A stretch of 64,000 nucleotides of DNA from Acetobacteraceae bacterium (GTDB taxonomy: Bacteria > Pseudomonadota > Alphaproteobacteria > Acetobacterales > Acetobacteraceae): assembly GCA_004843345.1 (NCBI GenBank), contig CP039460.1:1907001-1971000 (forward strand). The letters run 5' to 3'. The notes under the pieces are model-generated. The model saw only the letters and a program-made list of their open reading frames with translations. It did no database searches and was not told the DNA's origin. Numbering within the stretch: the stretch's first letter is position 1; each line of letters begins with the position of its first letter. Position numbers and translations under genes: made by a program. Of the stretch, positions 42,400-51,322 are shown in pieces.

Positions 42400-43504
42400 T
42401 TTTATACGGATGATTGCGGCTAGCATTGTCGTTTTTGGAATTTTAGTTTTTATCCATGAAATGGGGCATTATCTTGCGGCACGTTATTGCAAAATTAAAG
42501 TAGATGTTTTTTCAATCGGTTTTGGTTCTGCGATTAAAGGATGGTACGACAAATTAGGGACGGAATGGCGCTTAAGTGTGTTTCCTCTGGGAGGGTATGT
42601 CCGCTTACATGGCTTTGAAAAGCCAGATGATCCTGAAGAATTAGCGAAGATTGTTTCTGATCGTGCCTTTTATGAGAAATCTGTATTACAAAAAATGCTG
42701 GTTGTCTCCATGGGACCTATTTTTAATTTTCTTTTAGCTATCCTCTTATATGCCTTTATTTTTGCATTTGTAGGCGCGCCTAAATCTACTCCTGACGTCG
42801 TTTCTGTTCAGGCAGGGAGTCCAGCAGCTGAAGCTGGAATTAAAGCTGGGGATCATATTCTTAAAATTGATGGTAAAAACGTTGTTTCTTTAGAACAACT
42901 TCAAAAAGTGATTTTAGGACATTCTGAAACAGCGTTAAGTTTAGGAATCCAGAGAGAGGGTAAGGAAGAAAATATTTCAATTCAGCCAAAATTAATAAAA
43001 GAAAATGGACACGAAATTGCACGTATTGGAGTGGCTTTTTCTGCTGTATCTGGGTATGGAGAGCCTGTTTCTATTTACAAAGTTATTCCCATGGCGGTAC
43101 AGCAGACTTGGGAAACAACCGAGAATGTCTTGTCTGGCATAGGACAAATTTTGACGGGTAAGCGAAGTGCTTCTGAACTTGGGGGGACGATCCGAATTGT
43201 TCAGATGTCTGGACAGGTTGCTTCTTATGGCTTTGTCAGTTTGCTCTCTTTTATGGCTTCATTATCGGTCAATTTAGGGTTGCTTAATCTATTGCCTATC
43301 CCAGCTTTGGACGGAGGGCGGCTGGTTTTTTATGCGGTAGAAGGTATTTTAGGACGTTCTATTCCAGACCGCATACGAGATGTTTATTTGCAGATCGGCA
43401 TCTCTTTAATTCTGTTCTTATTTCTTCTATCAACATATAATGATTTGAAAGGCATTGGTGTTTTTGGTTGGGTTTATAAAACCTTTGCTTCTATTTCGCA
43501 CTGA
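42392..43504 (+). CDS. rseP: RIP zinc metalloprotease RseP (site-2 protease)
   Basis: Intramembrane protease that cuts anti-sigma factors and leftover signal peptides. The zinc motif is His22-Glu-Met-Gly-His26 (FIHEMGHYLAARYCKI), and the third ligand is in LPIPALDGGRLVFY near residue 307. A PDZ domain (VVSVQAGSPAAEAGIKAGDH) lies between. At 370 residues it has one PDZ, as usual for alphaproteobacteria. Context with bamA suggests an envelope-stress role. Confidence 0.95.
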   Translation: MLDFIRMIAASIVVFGILVFIHEMGHYLAARYCKIKVDVFSIGFGSAIKGWYDKLGTEWRLSVFPLGGYVRLHGFEKPDDPEELAKIVSDRAFYEKSVLQKMLVVSMGPIFNFLLAILLYAFIFAFVGAPKSTPDVVSVQAGSPAAEAGIKAGDHILKIDGKNVVSLEQLQKVILGHSETALSLGIQREGKEENISIQPKLIKENGHEIARIGVAFSAVSGYGEPVSIYKVIPMAVQQTWETTENVLSGIGQILTGKRSASELGGTIRIVQMSGQVASYGFVSLLSFMASLSVNLGLLNLLPIPALDGGRLVFYAVEGILGRSIPDRIRDVYLQIGISLILFLFLLSTYNDLKGIGVFGWVYKTFASISH

Positions 43505-43615
43505 TAAATATTTTATTCTAATTCTTCTCTGAATTTATGAATATATTATAATGCTGTTCAAGTTCGCAGGAAGAATTGCAGAACTGTAAATTTCAGAGTG
43601 AATGAGGACGACTGT

Positions 43616-46150
43616 TTGCGGGGCTATTTTCGCCAAAAAGAAGGAAACGAGGCTTTTTTAGCGCTTATTCTAGTAAGTGCTATGATGCTCTTATTCTGTC
43701 TTTTGCCCCAGACAGCCTTTTCCAAATCAGCTTCAAATAATGTTGTGCAGAACGAGCCTGTGACTTCTTCAAATATTATTGAAGATATAAAAGTTCGTGG
43801 GAACGACCGTATTGAGACGAGTACAGTATTGTCTTATATGGTGGTGCAGCCGGGAGATAGTTTTAACCGAACAAATTTGAATAGATCTCTAAAAACGCTT
43901 TATGCAACAGGACTTTTTCGGGATGTTTCCTTAGAGCGTGAAGGGAGTGCCTTGGTGGTTACTGTTGCTGAAAATGCCGTTGTTAATCGAATTGTTTTTG
44001 AAGGTAATAGTGCCATTAAAGACGAAGATATTACCAAAGAGGTGACGTTAAGAACAAAGGCTGTTTACTCAGCACGTGCCATTGCGGCCGATCGTCAACG
44101 TATTTTAAATTTATATGCGAGCAAGGCACGTTACGGTGCGACCGTGACACCCCAAATTATCAAACTTTCTCACAATCGTGTTGATGTCATTTTTAAAATC
44201 AATGAAGCACATGAAACAAAAGTGAGAAAAGTCGTTTTTGTTGGAAATAAATTTTATACACAAGCTGCTCTTTCTGCTGTTGTTTCTTCGAAAGAAGATG
44301 CTTGGTATCGTATTTTTTCATCTTCAACGCAATATAATCCTGATCGTGTTAAATATGATGGTGAGTTATTGCGGCGTTTTTATTTGCATAATGGTTTTAT
44401 TGATTATCACCTTGTTGATTCAACAGGAGAACTCTCAACAGATCATCAAAGTTTTTATATTACTTACACAGTGCATGAGGGGGAGCGTTACAGGCTTTCC
44501 AAACTTAATATTCGTTCTACGATTACAGGCGTAACCCCAAAAATGATGCAGTCACACATGGTTTCTCTTATTAGAGGTGCTTTTTATGATGCAACAGCTG
44601 TTCAAGATGTGGCAACGAGCATGCAAGAATGGCTACAAGGGCACGGTTACCCTTTTACAGTTGTCCGAAGTGAAATTGCACGGAATCCTGAAAAAAGAAC
44701 GGTAGATTTACTCTTCGATATTGTTGAGGGGCCTCGTACATATGTTGAGCGTATTGATATTAATGGCAATACGATTACAAGAGATTCGATTGTCCGTCGC
44801 AATCTACCTGTTGCTGAGGGGGATGCCTTTACACCTCTGGAAAAGAAATATTCTAAATATGCCATTCAAGATTTAGGATATTTTAAGGATGTGAGTGTTA
44901 GTCAAACACCAGGGTCTGCTCCTGATAAAATTAATTTAATTGCACATGTTCAGGAGAAGCCAACAGGACAGTTTTCTGTCGGCGGTGGTTACTCTACCGA
45001 TGCCGGTGTTATGGGGAATGTTGCTGTTAAACAAACGAACTTACTTGGATCAGGAGTGAGCGCTGGCTTCAATGGCACGATCGCTTATTATGAAAGGCAG
45101 GCTGATTTATCTGTTACGGATCCATACTTTCTCGGAAGAAATATGGTTGCTGGTGCTGATGTCTATTTTACACAAAGTTTGGATGAGACTTATCAGAGCT
45201 ATAATGAAGGTAGATATGGATTTGACTTGAGAACAGGATACAGCATTAGCCGATATTTATCTCAATCTTGGACTTATAGTTTGGTGGACAGAGATATCGG
45301 AAACGTGAATTTGCGACAGGCTATGAGTGGTGCATCCTCAGGTTACAATGATCAGTATGTTTCCTCTGCCTATATTATTGATTCTCGTGGTTGGTCATTG
45401 TTGTCTCAGTTAAGTACATCATTGACGTATGATAGGAGAGATAGCCGTTCCGCACCGCATTCTGGTTATGTTGTTACCATTGGTGGGGATTTTGCTGGTA
45501 TTGGTGGAGATGAGGAATATATGCGTGGAAAAATTAATGGGGCATATTATTTTCCGTTGGATAAATTTACAGGAAACCATGATTGGGTCATCAGCCTAAA
45601 AGGAGGTTTTGGTTACATGGGGAACTGGGGAGATGCTGATTCCGATAGACGAGTTATTGATAACTTTTACCTTGGTGGACAAAATTTAAGAGGGTTTTTA
45701 CAGGGTGGTGTTGGTCCACGGTCAGCACATATTAATTGTGGCCCAGATAGAAATCCTAATGGGCCTCCATGTACGCCTAACTGGGAAGGTCAAGAAGATA
45801 TGCTTGGTGGACGTTTAATGTACACAGCTTCTTTTCAGATAAATTACCCTGTTCCTATGGGAAAATCCTTGGGAATTTCAGCGCGTTCGTTTATTGATAT
45901 TGGGGGATTGGGTGGCGTTCGTGTTGAGCATCTTTACACGAGCCCTGGTGATATGTGTCATTCAGACCCGAGTTTGTCATGCTATACCCCTATCGAAGGA
46001 AATACTTTCGCACCGAGAGCAACGATTGGTGAAGGAATTTCTTGGAAAAGTCCTTTCGGACTGGTTAATATCGATGCAGCGATTCCTTTTGAAAAGCAGC
46101 CAGGGGATATTACATATCCTTTCCGGTTTGGTTTTGGGCAGCAATTCTGA
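43616..46150 (+). CDS. bamA: Outer membrane protein assembly factor BamA
   Basis: Inserts beta-barrel proteins into the outer membrane. A signal peptide (FLALILVSAMMLLFCLLPQT) is followed by five POTRA domains; the first opens IIEDIKVRGNDRIETSTVLS and the last ends near VSVSQTPGS. The 16-strand barrel starts PTGQFSVGGGYSTDAGVMGN and ends in the terminal-Phe signature RFGFGQQF. I place the start at TTG 43616, because GAGGA sits 7 nt upstream; GTG 43598 is the alternative and adds six residues. The last base overlaps the next gene. Confidence 0.93.
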   Translation: MRGYFRQKEGNEAFLALILVSAMMLLFCLLPQTAFSKSASNNVVQNEPVTSSNIIEDIKVRGNDRIETSTVLSYMVVQPGDSFNRTNLNRSLKTLYATGLFRDVSLEREGSALVVTVAENAVVNRIVFEGNSAIKDEDITKEVTLRTKAVYSARAIAADRQRILNLYASKARYGATVTPQIIKLSHNRVDVIFKINEAHETKVRKVVFVGNKFYTQAALSAVVSSKEDAWYRIFSSSTQYNPDRVKYDGELLRRFYLHNGFIDYHLVDSTGELSTDHQSFYITYTVHEGERYRLSKLNIRSTITGVTPKMMQSHMVSLIRGAFYDATAVQDVATSMQEWLQGHGYPFTVVRSEIARNPEKRTVDLLFDIVEGPRTYVERIDINGNTITRDSIVRRNLPVAEGDAFTPLEKKYSKYAIQDLGYFKDVSVSQTPGSAPDKINLIAHVQEKPTGQFSVGGGYSTDAGVMGNVAVKQTNLLGSGVSAGFNGTIAYYERQADLSVTDPYFLGRNMVAGADVYFTQSLDETYQSYNEGRYGFDLRTGYSISRYLSQSWTYSLVDRDIGNVNLRQAMSGASSGYNDQYVSSAYIIDSRGWSLLSQLSTSLTYDRRDSRSAPHSGYVVTIGGDFAGIGGDEEYMRGKINGAYYFPLDKFTGNHDWVISLKGGFGYMGNWGDADSDRRVIDNFYLGGQNLRGFLQGGVGPRSAHINCGPDRNPNGPPCTPNWEGQEDMLGGRLMYTASFQINYPVPMGKSLGISARSFIDIGGLGGVRVEHLYTSPGDMCHSDPSLSCYTPIEGNTFAPRATIGEGISWKSPFGLVNIDAAIPFEKQPGDITYPFRFGFGQQF

Positions 46151-47109
46151 TGTTGGATAAGAGAAAAAGGCAGGTACTCTTGATGAAAAACTGGAAATAT
46201 AGACCGCTTTCACAAAAGAAGTTTTGTTATTTCAGCGGGGCTTTGTTGCTTTCTTTTGTGAGTGTAAGTTTCTTTGCGACACCTGCAAAGAGTGAAGGGT
46301 GGTTTGTGCCAAAAGCGGCTAAATCGGATAAGCCAGAGCCGAAGACCATTCCAGTTCCAACTGGTGCACCAGCAGCTGCCCCTGCGCCCCCTCCTGCCGC
46401 TGGTATGCCAGATGGGGGGGGGATGGATGAGCAGATGGGAGCTCAAACGCCACCTATTTTGCCATTGCCGAATGTTCCAGTTCCACCACCTATTGGTAAA
46501 GAAGCTCCACCTCCGGGTGCAACAATTGGTGTAATTAATATTCCAGGTGTTATGGCGCTTTCAACCGCAGCGCGTGAAATTCAACAGGAATTGGGAGCGC
46601 GACGGGATAAGTTAGCTAGAATCGTACAAGATGAGGAGCGTGCATGGCAAGGTGAAGTGCAACAATTACAGGCACAAGCCCATAGTTTGCCACCAGATCA
46701 GCTTCAGGCCCATGAGAAGAGACTTCAAGAGCGAAGGATTAAAGACCAGCGAGAATTCGGAGGAAAAGCAAGAATTATTCAAGAGGCGTATCAAGTTGCT
46801 TTTCATCAATTAGAAAGAGAGCTTGAACAACGTAATGGTATTATTGGTCAGGTGGCAGAAGCACATAATATGAATCTTGTTTTGCGTTCTGAGCAGACGG
46901 TTCTTCATGTCGATGAGCAGGATATTACCAAAGAGGTTGCAGATCGTTTAAACAAGGTCTTGTCTCACGTTTATATTCCAGCGGCTGATGAAGATCCTGA
47001 GCTTTTGGCAAAAAGTGGAAAAATGCCAACGACAGCGGATGAAGAGCGTCTTATGAATCAGGCACCACCACCAGAAGAAAAATCGCCACCGTCTGTATTA
47101 CGTAATTAA
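46150..47109 (+). CDS. Skp/OmpH-family periplasmic chaperone with long Pro-rich region
   Basis: Holdase that carries unfolded outer-membrane proteins to BamA. The start is ATG 46150 (TGATG overlap with bamA) or ATG 46183, which has an AAAAGGCAGG. A signal peptide (ALLLSFVSVSFFATPAKS) follows. The Skp core is residues about 125-275: GATIGVINIPGVMALSTAAR, a long coiled coil rich in Gln/Arg/Glu, then NLVLRSEQTVLHVDEQDITK. It is unusual at 319 residues, against 160-200 for typical Skp, because a Pro/Ala-rich segment (residues 55-120) precedes the core and an acidic Pro-rich tail follows. The bamA-skp-lpxD order supports the call. Confidence 0.82.
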   Translation: MLDKRKRQVLLMKNWKYRPLSQKKFCYFSGALLLSFVSVSFFATPAKSEGWFVPKAAKSDKPEPKTIPVPTGAPAAAPAPPPAAGMPDGGGMDEQMGAQTPPILPLPNVPVPPPIGKEAPPPGATIGVINIPGVMALSTAAREIQQELGARRDKLARIVQDEERAWQGEVQQLQAQAHSLPPDQLQAHEKRLQERRIKDQREFGGKARIIQEAYQVAFHQLERELEQRNGIIGQVAEAHNMNLVLRSEQTVLHVDEQDITKEVADRLNKVLSHVYIPAADEDPELLAKSGKMPTTADEERLMNQAPPPEEKSPPSVLRN

Positions 47110-47155
47110 TTAGAGATTAATATCAATTTGAGTTTAAGAGCCGGAGGTAAGTGTT

Positions 47156-48217
47156 TTGGCTATAGAGGAAATTCCGGGAGATCCAAGGTTTTTTGAGCGT
47201 CAGGGGCCATTTTCTCTTCATGATCTTTTTGACGGCTTGAAATGCCAGATTAAGGATTTAGAAGAAAATGGCAAAAAAATATTTACAGGTGTTGCACCTT
47301 TGCAGGCTGCGAAGGCAGATGAAATTGCGTTTTTAGATAATAGAAGATACATACCTCTCATAAAAAATACGTCAGCAGGCGCTGTTATTATTAGTCCTGA
47401 ATTTCAAGAACATTTGCCTTCGAGCGCTGTGGCAATTGTCACAGAGCATCCTTATGTGCTTTGGGCAAAGATTGTTGCACGGTTTTTCGCAACAATGCCG
47501 AAAGAAGCTTTAATCCATCCGACGGCTGTTATTTCCCCTAATGCAAAAATAGGAAAAAATGTTTCGATAGGTGCTTTTTCTTTAGTCGGTGATAACGCGG
47601 TTATCGGGGATGGTACGGTTCTCGCAAATCATGTCTCGATTGGAAATGGTGTTGTCTTGGGCGAAAAATGCCGTATTTATCCACATGTAAGTGTGGAATG
47701 TGCTTTGCTTGGAAATGGCGTTGCTTTGCATACAGGCGCACGGATTGGCCATCCTGGTTTTGGTTTTGCTATAAGCCAAGAGGGATTTCACAATATTCCC
47801 CAAATTGGCAGAGTGATCATCGGTGATTATACAGAAATTGGAGCTAATACGGCTGTTGATAGGGGATCTGTTCGAGACACGGTGATTGGTTTTGGCTGCC
47901 GTATTGATAATTTGGTGCAAATTGCCCATAATGTACGGATAGGGAATTGTGTCGTTGTCGTTTCTCAGGCAGGGATTTCTGGTTCCACAGAAATTGGTGA
48001 TTTTGTTCAAGTCGCAGCACAGGCTGGTCTGACGGGTCATTTAAAAATTGGTTCAGGGGCTCGGATTGGAGCGCAATGTGGTGTTATGTCAAATCTTGAT
48101 GAAAAAGCAGAAGTGATTGGAAGTCCAGCCTTGCCTTTTAGAGAGTTTTTTCGAAATGTAGCAACGTTGCGTCGTCTTTCACGTCGTTCTGGTCATGGTC
48201 AAAAAAGTGAAGTGTGA
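47156..48217 (+). CDS. lpxD: UDP-3-O-(3-hydroxyacyl)glucosamine N-acyltransferase
   Basis: Third enzyme of lipid A synthesis. The start is TTG 47156 with an excellent GGAGG 8 nt upstream. The N-terminal uridine-binding domain (residues 1-110) is followed by a left-handed parallel beta helix of hexapeptide repeats (IGKNVSIGAFSLVGDNAVIG and on) and a C-terminal helix. Catalytic His is in LVQIAHNVRIGN. 353 residues, normal. Confidence 0.95.
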   Translation: MAIEEIPGDPRFFERQGPFSLHDLFDGLKCQIKDLEENGKKIFTGVAPLQAAKADEIAFLDNRRYIPLIKNTSAGAVIISPEFQEHLPSSAVAIVTEHPYVLWAKIVARFFATMPKEALIHPTAVISPNAKIGKNVSIGAFSLVGDNAVIGDGTVLANHVSIGNGVVLGEKCRIYPHVSVECALLGNGVALHTGARIGHPGFGFAISQEGFHNIPQIGRVIIGDYTEIGANTAVDRGSVRDTVIGFGCRIDNLVQIAHNVRIGNCVVVVSQAGISGSTEIGDFVQVAAQAGLTGHLKIGSGARIGAQCGVMSNLDEKAEVIGSPALPFREFFRNVATLRRLSRRSGHGQKSEV

Positions 48218-48279
48218 TTGTAATTTTATTTGGAAGTATGTATTTGCTTTCGGAGTAAGATAATAACAAGGAGAAAATT

Positions 48280-48783
48280 ATGGCTGCAAGTCCGAACGCG
48301 GAAGTGGTCCAGAATGCTGACAAAGCTTCTGTTGGAGAGACAGCAGATATTGTTGCTATTATGAAGGCTTTGCCACATCGTTATCCTTTTTTGCTACTAG
48401 ATCGGATGGAGCAAATTCAGTTTGGTGAGTCTGCTGTTGGTATTAAAAATGTAACAATAAATGAACCTTTTTTCCCAGGACATTTTCCTGGAACGCCTGT
48501 TATGCCAGGTGTTTTGATTGTTGAGGCTATGGCTCAGACAGCAGCCGCTCTTGTAATGATGGGATTGGATTTTGAGCGCGAAAATAAAATTGTCTATTTT
48601 ATGACAGTTGAAGGTGCAAAATTTCGAAAGCCAGTTAGTCCAGGGGATCAATTACGTTTAGAGGTGCAAAAGGAGCGTCAGCGTGGAAATGTTTGGCGTT
48701 TTAAGGGGGTGGCACGTGTTAGTGGAAAATCCGTCGCTGAGGCCTCATTTAGTGCAATGATTTTGGATCCTCCAACGGAATAA
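48280..48783 (+). CDS. fabZ: 3-hydroxyacyl-[acyl-carrier-protein] dehydratase FabZ
   Basis: Dehydrates 3-hydroxyacyl-ACP in fatty acid elongation, competing with LpxA/LpxD for the same substrate. [14 protein letters not shown] and the catalytic His/Glu of [20 protein letters not shown] and MAQTAA are intact. At 167 residues it carries a short N-terminal extension of about 25 residues. The start ATG 48280 has AAGGAG upstream. Located between lpxD and lpxA, as usual. Confidence 0.96.
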   Translation: MAASPNAEVVQNADKASVGETADIVAIMKALPHRYPFLLLDRMEQIQFGESAVGIKNVTINEPFFPGHFPGTPVMPGVLIVEAMAQTAAALVMMGLDFERENKIVYFMTVEGAKFRKPVSPGDQLRLEVQKERQRGNVWRFKGVARVSGKSVAEASFSAMILDPPTE

Positions 48784-48838
48784 TTCCTTACTGTCGTTGT
48801 TTTTATTTTAATTATCTCCACGGAAGTAGTTGTTCTCC

Positions 48839-49654
48839 ATGGAAGTTCATCCAACAGCCATTATTGAAAAGGGTGCCATTCTTGGGAATGGCGTCCACAT
48901 TGGTCCATGGTGCCATATAGATTCGAATGTTATCATTGGAGATAATGTTCGTCTTCATTCGTCTGTTTCTATTTCTGGACGTACAAAAATAGGAAATGGC
49001 GTAGAAGTATATCCCTTTGCGACAATAGGTCTTGCCCCTCAGGATTTGAAATATCAAGGGGAGGATTCTGAATGTCTTATTGGTGATAATACAATCATTA
49101 GAGAAGGCGTTACTATTCATCGAGGTACAGCCTTCGGTGGTGGGACTACATCTGTCGGTAAGAATTGTCTAGTCATGGTAAATGCGCATATTGCGCATGA
49201 TTGCTGTATTGGCAATAATGTAATTATTGTAAATAATGTTGTTATAGGAGGGCATGTTTGTATAGAGGACAATGCCCGAATTATGGGGGCTGCAGCCATT
49301 CACCAATTTGTAAGAATTGGTCGGGGGGCTATGGTTGGTGGAAAGACAGGTATCGAGCGTGATCTGATCCCCTATGGTACGGCTATGGGAAATCGTGCTC
49401 GTCTTGTTGGACTTAACTGGGTTGGTTTAAAACGCAGTGGGGTGCAGCATGATGAATTACAAGTTATGCGTCAGGCTTTAAGGGTTTTGTATCCTAGAAA
49501 CGGTGCTATTGATGGCTCCTTGCCGCAACGAATTATTCGTGCCAGAGAGTTATTTGGAAAAGAGCCTAAAGTTTTAGAAATTTTAAATTTTATGGAAAAT
49601 CCAAGTAAGAGAGGGTTGACCATTGCTCAGATTTTTGAGAATGGGGATGGCTAA
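48839..49654 (+). CDS. lpxA: UDP-N-acetylglucosamine 3-O-acyltransferase
   Basis: First enzyme of lipid A synthesis. Starts MEVHPTAIIEKGAILGNGVH at ATG 48839 (CGGAAG upstream; the TTG three codons earlier is rejected). Hexapeptide beta-helix repeats run over residues 2-190, with catalytic His in VMVNAHIAHDCCIGNN. The C-terminal helical domain (LNWVGLKRSGVQHDELQVMR) is typical. 271 residues. It overlaps lpxI by 8 nt. Confidence 0.96.
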   Translation: MEVHPTAIIEKGAILGNGVHIGPWCHIDSNVIIGDNVRLHSSVSISGRTKIGNGVEVYPFATIGLAPQDLKYQGEDSECLIGDNTIIREGVTIHRGTAFGGGTTSVGKNCLVMVNAHIAHDCCIGNNVIIVNNVVIGGHVCIEDNARIMGAAAIHQFVRIGRGAMVGGKTGIERDLIPYGTAMGNRARLVGLNWVGLKRSGVQHDELQVMRQALRVLYPRNGAIDGSLPQRIIRARELFGKEPKVLEILNFMENPSKRGLTIAQIFENGDG

Positions 49655-50489
49655 TCTAAGAAAAGTTGGGATTATAGCAGGTGGAGGGGGGTTGCCAGCT
49701 TTGCTAGCGAGGCAATTGCATCGGCAGGGTGTTCCCTTTACTCTTATTGCTTTAGAGGGCTATGCTAACTTAAAAATACTGGCTTCTTTTTCGCCTAATG
49801 TTATTCGGTTGGGCGCTGTTGGCCGTATTCTTTCTTGCTTAAAAAGAAATGAATGCACAGAGTTGGTTATGATTGGTCCAGTTAAGCGCCCATCATGGTA
49901 CCGCTTGTGTCCTGATTTGAAGGCATTGCCATTTTTATGGAAACTTGGAGAGCGTTTTTATAAAGGGGACGATGCTTTATTAAAAACGATTGTTTCTCTT
50001 TTGGAGCAGGAAGGTTTTGAGGTTAAAGGAGCAGATTTTTATCTTCCGTCTTGCGTCGGTCAGAAGGGTTTTAATCGCTCTTTATCTTCTAATGAAAAAA
50101 AAGATTTAATTTTTGCTTGGCGATTTTTGACAGTAACGGCCTCTTTTGATATGGGGCAGGGGTGTGTTGTTCAGAACGGACGCATTTTAGCAGCTGAGGG
50201 GCCTGAGGGAACAGATAATATGTTGAAACGCGTGGCTTCTTTAGGTATTTCTTGTTCGAAAAGGGCAGGATTGTTATTAAAAAAGCCAAAAGTAAATCAA
50301 GAAATGAGAGTAGATATGCCGATGATCGGCTTAGATACTCTAAGACTAGCTTCCGAAGCGGGGCTAGCTGGTGTTGCTTATGAGGCTGGAAGTACATTTG
50401 TAATGGATGAGCTTTTATGTCAACAAATGGCAGCAGAACTCGGTCTGTTTTTTGGAGGTGTGAAAATTCCGCCTTTTAACAAAGATTGA
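49647..50489 (+). CDS. lpxI: UDP-2,3-diacylglucosamine diphosphatase LpxI
   Basis: Alphaproteobacterial replacement for LpxH that makes lipid X. The N-terminal Rossmann-like part has KVGIIAGGGGLPALLARQLH. The C-terminal catalytic part contains SFDMGQGCVVQNGRILAAEG and the terminal VDMPMIGLDTLRLASEAGLA block. Start at ATG 49647 (or 49641) inside the end of lpxA. In most relatives lpxB follows; here the next gene is rpmH. Confidence 0.9.
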   Translation: MANLRKVGIIAGGGGLPALLARQLHRQGVPFTLIALEGYANLKILASFSPNVIRLGAVGRILSCLKRNECTELVMIGPVKRPSWYRLCPDLKALPFLWKLGERFYKGDDALLKTIVSLLEQEGFEVKGADFYLPSCVGQKGFNRSLSSNEKKDLIFAWRFLTVTASFDMGQGCVVQNGRILAAEGPEGTDNMLKRVASLGISCSKRAGLLLKKPKVNQEMRVDMPMIGLDTLRLASEAGLAGVAYEAGSTFVMDELLCQQMAAELGLFFGGVKIPPFNKD

Positions 50490-50492
50490 AAA

Positions 50493-50522
50493 TTGACAAG
50501 AACCCCTATGCATAAGTATCAA
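50493..50522 (+). promoter_or_regulatory. Putative sigma-70 promoter for rpmH-rnpA
   Basis: A perfect -35 TTGACA (50493-50498) and a -10-like TATCAA (50517-50522) with an 18-nt spacer, ending about 48 nt before rpmH. Read by eye; no transcript evidence. Confidence 0.45.
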
Positions 50523-50569
50523 TGCATTAGAATTTTAAGAACTAAATTGTTTTATCTCGGAGAAAAATA

Positions 50570-50704
50570 ATGAAACGTACGTATCAACCTTCAAAACTTG
50601 TCAGAAAACGCCGTCACGGTTTTCGTTCACGTTCAGCGACCGTTGGCGGTCGCCGTGTTTTGGCTGCAAGAAGAGCTAAAGGCCGTAAAAAGCTTTCTGC
50701 TTGA
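50570..50704 (+). CDS. rpmH: 50S ribosomal protein L34
   Basis: A 44-residue basic protein, [20 protein letters not shown] at its start and ending GRKKLSA, a textbook L34. GGAG precedes the ATG. It is in the same frame as rnpA, which begins right after its TGA stop. Confidence 0.98.
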   Translation: MKRTYQPSKLVRKRRHGFRSRSATVGGRRVLAARRAKGRKKLSA

Positions 50705-50713
50705 GTTTATTCT

Positions 50714-51061
50714 ATTTACAGGCATTTACAAAAAAGATCTGAGTTTTTGCGAGCAGCTTCTCGTGGCGTGAAGGCTGTTCGTCATACAGTTGTTGTGCAA
50801 GCTTACCCTTCATCTCTTTCAGCGGGGGTGGGTTTTACGGTGACCAGAAAACTTGGAAATGCTGTTGTACGTAATCGAATACGTCGTCGCCTTAGGGCAG
50901 CTTTTCAGGAAGTTGCAAAAAATGAAAAGGTGCCGGCGGGCGATTATGTATTGATTGGTAGAAAGTCAACAGGTGATGAGGCCTTTACAAAGCTGGTTTC
51001 AGATATAAGAGGGGGCATTTTTTCGTGTATAAAAAAAATGTCAGTCACTCAGTTTTCATAA
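50714..51061 (+). CDS. rnpA: Ribonuclease P protein component
   Basis: Protein subunit of RNase P, which trims tRNA 5' ends. The RNR signature is KLGNAVVRNRIRRRLRAAF. The family N-terminus HLQKRSEFLRAASRG is present, but its first part lies upstream of the first usual start codon (TTG 50747). Between the rpmH stop (50702-50704) and that TTG there is no ATG, GTG or TTG in frame; ATT 50714 is the only infC-like candidate, and I place the start there with caution. From ATT it is 115 residues, from TTG 104. It ends 4 nt before yidD. Confidence 0.85.
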   Translation: MYRHLQKRSEFLRAASRGVKAVRHTVVVQAYPSSLSAGVGFTVTRKLGNAVVRNRIRRRLRAAFQEVAKNEKVPAGDYVLIGRKSTGDEAFTKLVSDIRGGIFSCIKKMSVTQFS

Positions 51062-51065
51062 TTTT

Positions 51066-51278
51066 ATGTTAAAATATATCTTATTGTTTCTTTTGGCACT
51101 TTATCGTTTTTGTATTAGTCCTTTTTTAGGTAATAATTGCCGTTTTTACCCAACATGTAGTGAGTATTCCCGTATCGTTATCCAACGGTATGGTCCTTTT
51201 AAGGGGACTTATTTAACAGTGTTGAGGCTTTTAAAATGCCATCCGTGGCATCCTGGTGGGACTGATCATCCTGCTTGA
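51066..51278 (+). CDS. yidD: Membrane protein insertion efficiency factor YidD
   Basis: A 70-residue protein with the family core LYRFCISPFLGNNCRFYPTC, then SEYSRIVIQRYGPFKGTYLT and CHPWHPGGTDHP. It helps YidC-dependent insertion. It lies between rnpA (4 nt) and yidC (44 nt), the universal order. Confidence 0.97.
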   Translation: MLKYILLFLLALYRFCISPFLGNNCRFYPTCSEYSRIVIQRYGPFKGTYLTVLRLLKCHPWHPGGTDHPA

Positions 51279-51322
51279 TACAGTGTTGTTATTAATGTTT
51301 AGGGAAAAATAGGGTAGCGTTT

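Noticed and set aside
47582-48040. A 152-codon open frame on the minus strand with Cys- and Asn-rich sequence
   Set aside because: Antisense of the lpxD hexapeptide repeats; the repetitive look comes from those repeats.
47520-48060. Apparent tandem repeats in lpxD, and likewise in lpxA (48839-49400) and dapD
   Set aside because: These are hexapeptide repeats of acyltransferase beta helices, not DNA repeats.
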